A DNA stretch of 64,000 bases from Lethocerus indicus (GCA_019843655.1 JACDQD010000009.1:2793204-2857203); one strand, 5' to 3'. Counted from the stretch's first letter, positions 1 through 12,839 are shown. Notes: generated by a model not told the origin, from the sequence alone. Translations and numbers: made by a program.

Positions 1-1552
1 CTAAACAACACCCCTCACAAGTACTTAGGCAATAATAATTGAAATTAACAATTGTCGCGTATACAAATGAATTGTTATACTATACAAGTCATCCAATACT
101 TGTATAGTACAAAGTCCTTCTGATAATGTGAATTGCGCTAGGAAATGTGCTCATTTAGGCTTCGCTCCTTAACGGTACACTCCGGGGAACAGTTAGCCCC
201 ATTAAAACCCACTGACCACGCGCCTATATTGCCGTCCATTATTATTCAGGTACGCAGCGGCTTCCTGTTCTACCCTCGAGCGAACCTGCTTATAATCAAT
301 TTTGAGAATGATTCAAATGAAAGTAATTATTTGAGCGAGAAACCGTACCCATTTCTAGCCGACAAGTTTTACAGCCGAATGTGATAATTCAAGGGACATT
401 TCATGCATAATGTTTTATTTTCGCTATTTTTTTCTTTATTTGCGATTTATACAAAGGGCATGACATTCGAACCACGGCTCCAAGGGACTTTTGAAAAATA
501 ATTATTCTCAGAATTCGTACAATGAAGTAGATATTCCGAGTGAACACAATTGTTGATTACACGAGCTTAACAGTTTAACCTTCGAAAATGATGCAAACAA
601 TATCAGGATCGTATTTAATGGAAGGCCAAGAACGTCATCGTGTCATTTTCTGGATTCAGTACTGTCTTCCGTTTAATCTTAGCGTAGGTCGGTTTCTGTT
701 TATTCCAATCCAGTGAGACTGTCACTGACGTAGTGTTACTTACTTAATAATATTCCGTGTGCTATAATATTCGAGCGCGTTCGGATTGTGATAAAATTTG
801 GTACTTGCGTGCCTTCGGGTACCTTCGATGAACAGTCTTAATGCCGAACTCTCAGTACTCAAAAAGTATAATTTAAATAATTTATATGGTTCTTCTTAAA
901 ACCTTTGATTTTCTACCTTTTATAAATATGAGCTGCAATACCGGATATATTTGTAAATAGGAAATATTGTCCTAATACTCGGCGATCATGTGTTCTTCCT
1001 CAGTCAAGGATGGGTCATAGTGTGATCGTCACCGAATAAATAAAAGAAGTAAAATTTCCACATTCCAAAAAAATAAAAGCTAGAGATGCATTTAAGATCT
1101 AATCGGGAATTGAGTCCAATTGCTAATACGTTTCTCAATTTCTAGATGACGGTCGAATGCATTGCAGACCGCCGAAGTAATTAGGCCGCAACACTAGCGA
1201 CCGTGAAATTCAATAACTCCTCCTTTCTGATTTCACAAAATAAAAACATTCAAGAGACTCCTTCCTTAATGTACCGGAACTAGTCCGCGCAAAAACCACT
1301 ATTTTTTTTCTTTATTAATTTTTATAATTATCAAAATTTGTATCAAGGGAGGAGCAAGTTGAAATTGCGGCATATCAATTACTGATGGGGGAATTCTGTA
1401 CGAGGACAGACAAAAATATAAGCATCGATCAATTTTCAAAACTGCTCAACAACCAAAAATGTCGTTCGTTTTTTAATTTATTTGGTTAAATAGGTACAAA
1501 AAGTACGTATTTGTAGAAACTTGAAAAGGAGGAATATTCCTCTCAATTTTTA
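1..1552. other. gene-free AT-rich stretch
   Basis: No open frame, splice-bounded exon or repeat that I recognise is visible here. A GGTTCGA-type box near 468-478 (minus strand) is not accompanied by any tRNA fold. Confidence 0.5.
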
Positions 1553-2112
1553 GATAGAATACATTCGAAAGAAGTACTGCGTTTCATAGCCGAAAATAGT
1601 TTTTCATCTTGGCCTTCAGGAATCGTATCCCCAGGAAGGAAGTACACAAAAAAGAAGGTTCTTTCTGTCCCGATCGATAAAAGTTCAGAAGGTAAAGTTA
1701 TCGTCATAATCGCCGTTCTTGTCCAAGAAATCGAGCTTTGGGTCAATGCCGACCCCTTGACGCTCGAACGGTCGCTCATCCAGTCGTTAAGGGAGAAGCG
1801 TGTAATTGCGCCTGCATAAAAAAGGGTTAACCAGGCAGCCAAGAGAACAGGAATACCGATTATCCTTAATGGCGTTAACCCGTCCCCGTTCTGACTTCCA
1901 ATACCCGTAACATTGCGTACGACGCGAGGAATGCTGTCGAATTAAAGGATCAGAGTGATGGGATAGTTTGGTACGGAAGGATTTACACGGGAAACGGCTA
2001 GGCCTCGATCGAACGGGACTTTAAAATCGGAATAATCGCGCTTTCAACACGCAGCTGTAAATTATTTATCCAAGATTTTTACATTTAAAATTTTACATTT
2101 TCAACAAATTGA
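1553..2112. repeat. tandem duplication, copy 1 (560 bp)
   Basis: This segment and the next one start with the same gatagaatac(a/g)ttcgaaa text and end with the same acattttcaa(c)aaattg text. They share long near-identical stretches, including the block around aacgggactttaaaatcgga and the block around acacgcagctgtaaattatt. This copy carries roughly 160 bp (about 1681-1842) that the second copy lacks. I recognise no terminal inverted repeats or coding domain, so the origin (segmental duplication or repeat element) is open. The reverse-strand open frame here has no family signature. Confidence 0.75.
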
Positions 2113-2574
2113 GATAGAATACGTTCGAAAAAGTACCGCGTTTCGCAGCCGAAAGTAATTTTTTTTTATCTTCGCCTTCAGGAATCGGATCCAGGAAGGA
2201 AGTATACAAAAAGAAGGCTCTTTCTATCCCGAGAACAGGCACACCAATTATCCTTAATAGCGTCAACCTGTCCCCGTTCGGACTCCCGATTCCCATAACA
2301 TTGCGTATTGGGAGGTGGGATATATATCCAGGGGGATATTCTCACCTAACCTGGGATCGATCTACTATTGGTGTTGATCCCGCTTCTGCCCATACTAAGT
2401 AATGAAGCGAATTAAAAGATGGGATAGTTTGGAACGTAAGGATTTATACCGGGAAACGGATAGGCCTCGATCGAACGGGACTTTAAAATCGGAATAATCG
2501 GGCTTTCAACACGCAGCTGTAAATTATTTATCCAAGATTTTTACATTTAAAATTTTACATTTTCAAAAATTGTC
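2113..2574. repeat. tandem duplication, copy 2 (462 bp)
   Basis: This is the second copy of the 1553-2112 unit, directly abutting it in the same orientation. It lacks the copy-1 block 1681-1842 and has its own roughly 100-bp segment (about 2307-2405) between the shared parts. Substitutions and small indels are spread along the alignment, so the duplication is not recent. Confidence 0.75.
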
Positions 2575-4577
2575 CGACAAACCGACGAAATATGATGGGT
2601 ACCACTTTACTAATTGCTCCAGTTGCTGAATATTTCAGCAGAATGTTGAGACAACAATCTCAATATACTGATTTTTTTAACTTTGTTAAATTGTTTTGTC
2701 ATTATGTTTTCTCAACATATAACAAAACTTTAACTTTATCATTTATCCTGGCCGATCATGTGACAAAATTGCTATAGGATATTGCTACTTTTTCGTATTT
2801 CAATTTTACTTCCGCTTTATTATTTTATTTTAATCTAATTTTATCTTCCAATCGAAGTAATAATAAGCTAGCGGCGTTTTCTGCGTTTCGAAGTCGGCAA
2901 AGTGGGTATCGCGCGGGCGGCACAATTATCGAGGAAAGATCGTAAATTAAATAGCGTTATGAAACAAGTTTTTGAGCAATTTCAGTATATCTTGTGGAGG
3001 TTTCCTCCCTCCTCTCACTCCCGTTCGCTATCTTATAATTGAATAGCGTTTTTTTTGTTTTGCACAATATCCCGTATCGCGTTTTCACAATAATACGTGA
3101 CAACGGCCACCCAACATGCATCTTAAATTTTATAAATATATATTATACATAGTTTAAATTATATCGCTGTTACAAACTTCAAGAATTTAATGGAAGTATC
3201 CGTTTACTTTCGGATTATTTACAAGGCCTAAAAAAGAAGTTGATGTTCGATTATCGCTTTGTGCAAACACTTTTGGAAGGCTCACGTGCATGTTTCAAGT
3301 GGGGAAAACAGCATTAGGTTTTACGACGGGGCGCACGCCGCAAAAGCGCTTGTGAATAAATGATGAAACGCCCTTCAAACTGAGAAAACTACGCTAGCCC
3401 CTAACTCCTCTCAACGTCCAGTCATTGAAGACCGATTACCAGATAAAAAACAACAATGGATATAGCTCAATTCGCGAGAAATGTTAATTTTTAACATAAC
3501 TAACCATTAAACGGCCATGTTTTGAAGCTTCTATCTAGAAGAATGAGCAATGACGAACACAATTTACATCATTTGAGAAACATACTCTAGGACTTTTTAA
3601 GAGATTTTAGTGTCTCCTTAACTTTCGGTGTTTCTGCTTTAATTTTTATTCGCGTTTGATTATCCTATTAATAGTTTCGGGATGGAAAGGACGTGGAGCG
3701 TGCGTGGAAGGCCGAACTCGGCACCGAGTAGCAGCAATAGTTTTCGCCTAAGTGCTATAAAGGGCTAATTTATTCAAGGGCAACTGCAACAGACTGTACT
3801 TTCAGTATGGCGAAACTGTTTCCAGACAGAGAACACGTGTATTCTCCCTCAATTTGTTTTCGCCTTTTGTGTGCTATTTTGAAACTATTTAGCTATTATT
3901 ATTATTATTAATCAATTGCGCCTTTAACATGTAAGATTGTTGATTGTGCAATAAAGGAATTATTGTTAAGGACCTAACAATCTGGGTAATGAGAGGAACC
4001 CAAAAACTGTGCGTTGTAAATGCTAGAATGATATTAATCTACAGTTGCAGGAGCCCAGAATTTTCTCCAAGGGCATCAGGCCCTTCTGAAGGATTTTTGA
4101 ATTTTTTAGGGCAATTTTTACTTTATTCGAGAGGTTGGATACTGCGATTAATCAAGTGTTAGGTATTACGATGTATTTCGTCCATTATGATGTCGGACAA
4201 GAAGATTCTACTGAAGTTCACGTTATGAAAGAACAGAGATGAAGAATGAATCCAGGATTTTTTTATGGTTTCGATGATGAGTTTTTCCACAAACTGTAAC
4301 TGTTCAGAGCGCTCAAATATAAGTATTTGGATAGTTCTTAATATCATGACGAACTAACCCCCTTATAATCCTATGATGACCGAAATGATATTCCAAACAA
4401 ATGTCCTAAAGTCTTTCTGCACTCGAGCGAATTCTAAGCTATCCAGAAAGCGAATAGAGGAGGAATTCTGTTCTTACATAGATCGGGCGGGTCCATTTAT
4501 TGTATCGGCCTTCGAGGGGTCCTAGGGACGGATGGGGTCCCTCGGGGACACAGAGAAGGAGCCGATATTGGGTCTCT
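2575..4577. other. gene-free stretch
   Basis: Nothing supportable beyond a short ATT trinucleotide run near 3894-3911. The small open frames on both strands have no recognisable motif. Confidence 0.5.
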
Positions 4578-4597
4578 GGAGGAGGAGGAGGAGGAGG
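4578..4597 (+). repeat. GGA trinucleotide microsatellite
   Basis: About six and a half units of GGA lie in a GC-rich patch (4439-4680). They produce a Gly run on one strand and a Pro run on the other. Both open frames through the patch are probably consequences of this repeat rather than genes. Confidence 0.8.
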
Positions 4598-5699
4598 CGA
4601 AAGCCGACGGCTTAAGAGAGAACTCGAGATTAGAGGCCCAGAGCAAACCCCCAGGGCCAACGGGCTTAGCCTAATCGATTAGGATTCCAATGCGGACACA
4701 ATCAGCGGAAATCTCCGGCGGGCCGGAAGTAGGCCCTCTCGGAAAACTGTTAAATAGAAAATCTAACCGTCAAAAAACATAAATTTATTAAGTGAAATCT
4801 TGAATTAAATAAAGGCGATCACAAGATTGTAAAATGTGTTTCATTTAAGACCCATCGATGGGCGAATTCTCCATCAAAATTAAAGCGTACTCATCAAAGC
4901 GCATTGCCACAAAATGTAACTGGAAAAATTGTAGTCGTGACTTAAAATTAAGAAAAAATCTGAAATTGCATCGTGCTTCGGCTAAATACTAACACCTATC
5001 ACGATTAAAAGAGTAATCGATAAGGAAAATAACTTAAATTGAAGCATAGATTAAAAAGTAACATTATTTTCGAACATTACAAAAACATGAAAGGTGTCGA
5101 ACGGTTAACGTGCTGTTGTGAAAGTATTAACACATTCGTCTGACTTTTTCAATATTAAATCCCTTTATTATTGCCTCGGTTTTGGCACCGGTTTCGGCTC
5201 CGGCTCCGAGTAACTGATGGTCGGATTCTGCGAATAATATCGGAGATAGAGAGATTTCTTAGTCTGTATATAAGGGCCGTCGGTTGGCACGGGGCCCGCC
5301 CTTCGGCGCCTCCCGCTACAGTGATATACGCCGTTTGGCAATAGGCGCCGCATATTTATTTCTTTTTTTTTGCGTCCCCCTAATGACACGCATAGAAACC
5401 GGCGTATATCCAGTTTAAATCTTACTTTTCCGCCATTGCTGGCATCTTCCAAAGCGAGCTTTTCTTTCGCCGGGAAATTCACTTAGAAAACAAATTTATT
5501 TATCGCGGACAGAGGAAAAACTGGACAAACGATGATCGGGTTATCGTATAGTGTTACCAAAAACTAGCATATAGACAGAAATAGGCAGAATCAACTGTAA
5601 AATTCAAACTTAGACTGTTTCGACCGACTTAGTCTTAACTAAACCCAAGACGCTGCAAAGCGGTCATAAGCTAAATTTTAAAAACTGTTAAATTATGTA
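4598..5699. other. gene-free stretch
   Basis: A degenerate six-base repeat built on gg(t/c)tc(c/g)ggc lies at about 5172-5210. It makes the end of the minus-strand frame (5168-5482) read as a Glu-Pro-Lys-Pro repeat. No splice signals or family match support a gene. Confidence 0.45.
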
Positions 5700-6459
5700 C
5701 GAGGTCTGTTAAAAAAGTATCGCGAATTTTGGGTTCTTTCAAAAATTATTTATTTACGAATATCTATTTTGTTTTTTCCAATCCTCAAAGCACTTCAAAA
5801 ATTCATTTTTTGTGATCTCGTTAACTTCCATCTTCGATGTCGTTTTTACCTCACCAATTGTTGCGTAGCGTCGACCGTTCATGCGCCTTTTCACTTTTGG
5901 GAACGAGAAAAAGTCACGTTGGGCTAGATCCGGTGAATACGGTGGCTGCGGCATTATTAGAGCGTTGTTTTTGGCCAAAAATTGGCGTACAATAAGCGAT
6001 GTATGAGCAGGGCCGTTATCGTGGTGCAAAAGCCAATTTTTGTTCTTCCACAGAAAAAAAAACCAAGGCGCCAATCGATATGTTCAAGTCCTCAGCAACT
6101 TCTCTAACGGTGATTCGACGATTGGCTAATACTAATTTACTAACTTCATCAATTTTTTGTCCGGTCTGAGGTAGCTTCACCATATGCCACAGTCAACATT
6201 CTATACGCTTCCGGGCGCTTAATTTTGTTTTTCCCACAAAATTCGACACAGATTCTCCGATCCATTTTTCGGAACGGGTATAAATCGAAGGCGAACCGAA
6301 AAAACGCGCAAGTAAAGCGGCTTTAAAAGATTAACGGAACATTCACGACGGCTGAAATTGTCGGCATAATCGAGATACACGTGGACCAAAAAAACCGTAG
6401 ATTGAATATACTTATTTCGCGGAAATCTAAAATTCGCGATACTTTTTGAACAGACCTCG
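5700..6459 (-). mobile_element. mariner (DD34D) element, internally deleted, 760 bp
   Basis: Near-perfect 31-bp terminal inverted repeats lie at 5700-5730 and 6429-6459, beginning cgaggtctgtt and ending gcgaatttt, with one mismatch. TA dinucleotides flank both ends (5698-5699 and 6460-6461), the target duplication expected of mariner. The interior encodes a transposase on the minus strand that lacks its middle, so the copy could only be moved in trans. The TIRs are much better conserved than the coding part would require, which suggests fairly recent mobility as a non-autonomous element. Confidence 0.93.
5754..6265 (-). pseudogene. mariner transposase, internally deleted
   Basis: The N-terminal part starts at the ATG at 6265 (MDRRICVEFC...) and reads into a helix-turn-helix-like region. 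It is then interrupted by a stop and frame changes around 6150. From about 6050 down to the TAA at 5754 the frame matches the mariner catalytic C-terminus: HDNGPAH, then PPYSPDLAQRDFF, with 34 residues between the Asp of HDN and the Asp of RDFF (DD34D spacing). The segment with the first catalytic Asp is missing, so no active enzyme can be made. Family assignment is secure; the exact subfamily is not determined. Confidence 0.9.
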
Positions 6460-6461
6460 TA

Positions 6462-8970
6462 TATTAAATAGCGCTCATTTCGCGACCAGTATTTCTCTTA
6501 TGTGCGGACACAGCCGCAGGAGTCCATCAGGCGCAGTGAAGACTCCCGGGGGGGACAATAGGCAGTTATTATCGGAGCGGTGAATTTATAAAGAGCGCCG
6601 GGACAATTGATAATTGTTGTTCGGGCAAAACCGATTTGTCGAAACGATCAATGGGGGCGATTGACATTTCGAGCATAATGTAGAACACATCAGGACTGTC
6701 GAGGCCGACTCCATTGATTTGACTTTGTCTTTTGAACTTTCGGACACTTTCGACCTTGTCCCACCGTCGAACGAAGGACAAAACCATACCTACAATATAA
6801 CATTGTATATACAAATCGGCTGAATGATCTGAAATTTCCATAAAATTGAACGCCCAACTATCTTTTAAACCGGACCCCATACAGTATAATTTTTTTACTT
6901 CATACTCTGGCATTTCTGAAAGTTTTGCTCTCAACACCGCCTGGCTTAAATTTCAACACCGGCTCTTTAAACTTAAATTCTGAACTTCATGTGTCGGTTT
7001 TTCCCATCGAATCTTCGTTAGGGACACTTTATCTAGTTTCCGAGAAAAGCACCCTATCAAGAGAAAACAACAATGATAATATATCGAAAACGATATAAGT
7101 CTGAAACCATACGTCAGCCATTCAAATAAACGATGATTCAGCAGTCGACGCATAAAATATTTAAAATAAAACACAGTACATTCAATATAAGCATACGTTT
7201 TCGTGTGTTTGATGATTTCTTTTTATTATAAGCAGTTTCTATTCTTTTCGCTAGTAAGTTAGTAATTGACTTCTGTGTTCAAGAAATTTAAAATGCCGGA
7301 AAATCAAGCATAATTCGTAGTTTGGAATATAGGGCCATTTTTCAGAAATGGGCTAATCAAGATCGAAATTCTGTGTGGAACAGAGACTAAAAGTTGGAAA
7401 TAACTTTTTTCACTGATGTCCAATGTTGATATTTACCAATTTCTAGGCAATAACTCGGACGTTTTTCCCTCAATTAGGCGACTCACGGGGCGAATTGTTT
7501 TTTGAGCGAGCGGATTTGAACTGAAAACGCTCGGTGAAAGTCCAAAAGTAAAAACGGAAAGAAAAAAAAGGAAACGCGGGTTTTGTTATCGCGAAAAGAT
7601 CCGCCGAGTAATTGGGTCGAGTGCGAGCACCGTTAAAATCCTAATTGGACATCCAGTGGTCTTTTACCGTCGGCCGTCCTCTCTACCGTTAAACGGATTC
7701 GGAGTTTAATTCGGCGAGGGAACAGATATAAAATGGGTTAACGGAAAAACTCGAGTTTTCCGAGCCCAACCGGCAAGCCGTTACCGTTCCGGGAAAAGTC
7801 CCTAGACGTGTGGAAAGATCGTGGTGTTTCCTTCGCGTTAAGCAGACACGTGATAAAGAAAGGGTATAGAAAGCCTGAACAAACAATACTTTAATATTTT
7901 CTTAGCAGCGTTAATTTTAGCATATATTTAAAACTTTAAGATTGGGCGTAAAATTCACTACAATTATGTGCAGAAAAAAAATTCAATTATTCAAAATCGA
8001 AGGGTTACGTTTCACAAAGATACAGATTTTCACGCTTGGTGATTTTTCTGGTTTTTTAGACTTGGGAGATATTTTCTCTGAAAATTACTTTGCGATATAA
8101 TCGTGAAATTTTCTTGGCTCTACCCGTCGCGAATTAATCAATTATTTATGTATAGTTTTGAAAATAAAGTTTGAAATGAAATGTTTAAACGTTCAGTGAC
8201 TTTTGCTGAGGAATAAAAACATACAATTTTTTCCTTATTTTTTATTCATTCTATTTATTTATATGTATTGTTCTGTAGTTCTTACGGATTTATGAATAAT
8301 AAAATACTGGCAATCGTTTATAGTACAATTAGTGATAGGACGGCCCTAATGTAGGGATAACAGTTGGGAAGGAAGCCTGTGGGCTGATTAAGGGCCTGGG
8401 ACAAGTGACCCTCTTAGCCAGCCACAGTGGACTCTATTATAAGATAACTTTGATCTGTTCTACCCTAGGGTCGATTCAAACTGAAACAAACCCCGAAGCT
8501 CCACTGCCCTGCATTGTTCCCCCGATGAAGCTTAGATCACCCTTAGCCTCCTCGGTGGTCCCACTGAGCCCTTATCTAACATAATTCGGCGTCACAGTTG
8601 CCGAAACGGGCTATATTTTAAGAGGCTGAAATCGGTATTATTGTTTCTCAGTTGTGTATTTTATGTCGCATAAATCTCACGGCGAACCGTATTTACAAAC
8701 TCAGAGAACTGTCACTGCACTGTTACTACGGGGGTGTTTTTGTTACTCGGGGCTCTTATGCGGTCCCGTTACGCGCTGCCGTGGAATACGGCGTGCGTAA
8801 CAAAACGCAATTGAAAAATTCGTTCCCGGCAATTAAACGGCCGTCAATTAGTCGATTACGGTTTGATTTCGGTTCAAATATCTTGCACGCAATATAGAAC
8901 GAACACGATATGTATACTGTATTCATGTATCCGCTGTTATTTTTTCGTACCGATTGATCAGAGGGACTGG
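6462..8970. other. gene-free stretch with one unassigned ORF
   Basis: A 122-codon minus-strand frame (6937-6569) has no recognisable domain, and its 5' end lies inside a dispersed repeat fragment (6901-6990). A moderately GC-rich part (8340-8580) has no ORF or TIR that I can see. Confidence 0.4.
6901..6990 (+). repeat. Penelope-like terminal-repeat fragment, segment A
   Basis: The text gaaagttttgctctcaacac followed by cgcctgg matches the start of the repeat unit at 25284 and 25561. The following stretch, with cttaaattctgaactt, is shared with 33286-33352. No hammerhead core is attached, so it is a truncated old copy. Confidence 0.6.
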
Positions 8971-8995
8971 AATGCTACTGAGGATGGCGAGATGA
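8971..8995 (+). repeat. decayed hammerhead-core fragment
   Basis: The text aatgctactgaggatggcga resembles the 5' half of the dispersed hammerhead-like repeat (gctactgaagatggcgagc). It lacks GAAA, the stem III and the GTC triplet, so it cannot be functional. Confidence 0.35.
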
Positions 8996-10527
8996 CAAAG
9001 CCAAGCGGAGAAATTAGACCTCAAGAATAATTCAACGGCAAGAATTAAAAAAAATAAAAACAAAATAGGTCTATACAGAGAAAAATTTACCTATTTTGAA
9101 TCTTGTCACCCAGTTATTATTCTGTGCAAGTACATTAGGCTCGGTGTAACCTAACTTAACCCAAATCATTACCTAAAACCTGCAGGTTTCATACAGTCTG
9201 TACTTATGTATACACAATAGCGGTTTAGTCCTGGAAATGTCGCCCTACTGGACCGGGAAAAATAACAGAACTCGCAGGAAGAGAAGACAAACATCTGGGA
9301 GCTTAGCAACAAAACGGTTACATTGTTCTTGGGGCGGAATCCCGAGGCGACCGCCGGGTTCGGATAATAAGCGGCTCAGATTCCGATACAACAAAGGGGG
9401 GCGGGGGGTTGGACTATTTATGTAGCGTCTCGAGACGCGGGGCTCTCAAGTGTGAACTTCCCTTTTAACGACAAAACGGTCGGCTGTTTCTATCGGGAAA
9501 GGGATGAGCCGCTCTTAATAAAGAAAAGCCGCCGGGGGTTTCTCGCGGGGGATGTCGTTGGGTTTCGAACGGAGGGCGGGGCGGACACAATACGGGGTCT
9601 TTTATTCCGGACGCCGCATTGTTCTCGGGCGGCGCCGATTTTCAGAAACTGTCGTAAAACTCTTTTAACGGTCGAATTTTCTATTTCCACCCCCCGCGTC
9701 GAACACCGAGGCGAGGGCATAAATATAACCCGAGGTATAAAGTTATAAAATTCGCCGACATCGCTAAATCAGTGTTTGACATACCAGGATATTTCCTGTT
9801 TTTCACCACCCACCTTTCCCACAGGGTGTTGTCTGCTACCCCCAGGGTTTTGAGGGCCCCAGTGGAGCTCGCTAGGGCGGTCTCAGCAGGGGGTCAATCC
9901 CTGCCAACGAAGTTTTTCCCACTGAAAACCTAATGTATTCCAGCCGAATATCTCAGTCCTGAATTCAAAATGGCATTTTCCATTTGAAAAAAATCTTTCC
10001 GCCATCTTTCCGAAAGGCCATAAACGAACGAAGACATTTCCTCCGTCCAAAATTATACCGGTCTAGATAACCGTTGGAAGTGCAGAGACAACAATGGGTA
10101 CGCAAAGAAAGGGTTCTTGGAAAAAAAAAATTCCGCGAAAGTAATTGCGCGAGAGTTGGAAAAATATCTCTAAAGTGAGACAACATGTCGGTTTAGTATA
10201 AGCTGATAAGAGATAATAGGCAATTAGGAGTAATAGCGTCTCAAATAATTTACGGCCATAATCATAAAGAGATGCGGTTTTGTTTTTACAACACTCAGTC
10301 GTGGACTGAATGGAACGAAGTAGATAAGTCCTCGTAAGATAAGTCAGTGTTATCGGGACGGAAAAACGGTTTTCTTTTATCAGAACGCAAATATCAAAGT
10401 GACGTACCCGAATATTGATAGATAGCGGTCTGCTTTATAGACGGACGATATCATTATCGAAGTTTAAACTTCCTTTTACTGATGAGGACAACAATAGGAA
10501 GAAGTCAGTTGAGGGAACAAATAACGG
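8996..10527. other. gene-free stretch with a GC-rich CpG-rich block
   Basis: The block 9237-9740 is GC- and CpG-rich and open on both strands (9452-9748 plus, 9490-9720 minus). I see no splice sites bounding it and no domain in either frame. It may be unique non-coding DNA between transposon insertions. Confidence 0.4.
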
Positions 10528-10771
10528 ATATGTGCCCATAATTATGAAAGTGGTCTAAGTCATATATTTCTGGTTTCGAGATATTTAATGAATTGCTTTC
10601 GAATAAATTAACAAATATTTTTATATTATGCAACATTTTAATTTAGAATTTTATTAGTCTCGATTAATGGAAGTTTACTATGAATATGAAATTTTGTGTG
10701 AATTACATATGAAAATGTTGTATTTAAAGTTTGAATTGACTTAGACCACTTTCATAATTATGGGCACATAT
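10528..10771. mobile_element. MITE with 35-bp terminal inverted repeats, 244 bp
   Basis: The left end (10528-10562) begins atatgtgcccataattatga. The right end (10737-10771) is its exact reverse complement over 35 bp. The interior is AT-rich and non-coding. I cannot define a clean target-site duplication, so the superfamily is not assigned. Perfect arms over an AT-rich non-coding core fit a MITE. Confidence 0.85.
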
Positions 10772-12429
10772 GTCCGTGTACAACTTCATTGTGTTATAAA
10801 ATATTCAAGTAAATCGAACTTAAAGAATGATATATTTTCATGAGATGATTTCTTTATATTGTTTTTGAACTATCCAAGTGACGTTTACATTCAATTATCT
10901 GGTTGAAAACTAGGCTATTTCCATTCATTGTCAAATAGATTATATATATGTATTCATGAAAACGGTATCGAGTTCATGAAACAAATTAATCGGATCATTA
11001 AATTTAAACTATAATTTAATTAGACATGCTTCAATATATAAAACGACTGTACGAAGTTCGCTAATTGGCGTTTAGAACCGGTTAGATTGAATCGTGTGTC
11101 AAGCCATTTATTCGGTGAAAGTCGCCTCAAGTCTTGTAAGTCATACACAGTCCATTTACTTCGGGCTTCTAAAGCGGCACAACAGTTAAGGGCTGGATTT
11201 TCTTCAGCCCAAATTGGCCTCGAACTAACGAAAAGGGAACTGAACTAAATACTTGCTGGACAGCGGTCGGTACATAAGGTGATAGTGGCTTTCACCCGTT
11301 GTTATTAAAATGAGACACAATTATATATAATACGCTTTATATAAAATAAAAATTTAATATTACCGCTAATTTACTATGTATTAGTGCGTCATTCTGGGCC
11401 AGAAAAAAGCCCCTCATCCCGGATGAGATAACTTGATGCCCCGGCGGCATAACTTATCGCGTGGGAAATTACCTCTCGTACAGGGACGTATTACATCGAT
11501 CATCCCCGGGATAAGTGGGTACGATAAACAAAATCCACAATAACAACTTTATTCGAGGAAATGCGGCAGGATATTACGCACGTACATAGTCCAAAGGGGA
11601 GTGTGACGTCATAAAAATTAGAGGAGTAGAAGATACCGGGATAATGAACAGTCTTGTCAATATATTTTTTTATGGATGGCTCGTAAATTGAGATTAAATT
11701 ATAGTATTGTAACTATTTCTATCTATCTAATAATCGGACTAGTTCAGTTGTATAATAATAATTTCGTGTATGAAATAAGTAATCACCTGTAGGAAAGTTT
11801 ACGTTTATACTGCACATTGTAAAATGCATAATCTGATAATCAAGAGTTGGGGGGTCCCTTATTAACATCTCAGAAGACTGTTACGTCAGCTCCAAGACGG
11901 TAATCCGGCTCGCATTAGCATACCGTTGATAAGAGACACAGACACACATATACGTAAACAATTAGCAGAGGTTCGCACAGTGCAATGATGTGCTGAGATA
12001 ATAAGGAAATTAACGCGTTTCCTCCTTGTCACTGTTCCTAAACCATGTTTCCCATTTCAATTTACATACAAAAGGGGACCAACGTTTAATTTGAATACAT
12101 TTCGCGGAATTCGGATACATCCTTCCATCCTGCCTCCAAATCGCTGGGAAGATGCCCTACTGAGTCATATTTTCGCGCTCTGAGAGTGCAATATGTTCGC
12201 AACACGAAACATTGCTGGAAGGCTGCGATTAATAAGCCTGAATTCTCAACTGGGACTATATAAAACCTTAATTGATACTTTCTGTCGCATTCGTGGCGCG
12301 GTGCGATCTCATTTCCGACCCACTTGTTAAACTGGCTGTGAGGAATAAATTTACTTTCGACTCTATAAGAACTTTGTGTGCCTTATTGTCGTGAATAAAT
12401 ATTCTAATATTCTTCATCATACTGAAGAA
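10772..12429. other. gene-free AT-rich stretch
   Basis: No gene, repeat or splice-bounded exon that I can support. Confidence 0.5.
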
Positions 12430-12656
12430 CCCTCTATGGGCCAGTGTAACTTCAGGTCACATTTCAATTTATCGAGATTTTACCAAATAATATAATATAG
12501 CTTTCTTGGTGAGATAGCTCATAAATCTTAATCCTATAACGTTGTCAACACAACCAACATCAATTTTTTTTTATTTGCATATATAGGTTTATAATTGCTG
12601 TTTTTTCGTTCCCCCAATTTTTTTGGATTTAAAATAAAAATTTGGCCCATAGAGGG
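12430..12656 (-). mobile_element. piggyBac-type TTAA MITE, copy 1
   Basis: Terminal inverted repeats ccctctatgggcca (from 12430) and its complement ending at 12656 bound a non-coding AT-rich element of 227 bp. TTAA follows at 12657-12660; the left flank is AGAA, probably a mutated TTAA. CCC-starting TIRs with TTAA targets are typical of piggyBac. The interior matches the element at 54243-54452 in reverse orientation along most of its length, including ttatcgagattttaccaaat. Confidence 0.85.
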
Positions 12657-12839
12657 TTAATTTATGTTTTCATTAATACATTGCTATAGTTTTGAAGTTG
12701 CCTCTGCGACCTATGATCTAAGGAACTTAAATTTAAATAATCGTATTTTAAACTTTTAGCACGAACATACAGTACAAATGTAACACAGAAAACATTAAAA
12801 TCGCGTCCAGCACAAATTCTGGGACTTCCACGAGCTGGA

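Noticed and set aside
4439..4682. Opposing GC-rich ORFs with Gly and Pro runs
   Set aside because: Produced by the GGA microsatellite; no splice signals or domain.
6569..6937. 122-codon minus-strand ORF
   Set aside because: Its beginning lies inside a dispersed repeat fragment and no domain is recognisable; kept only as a note.
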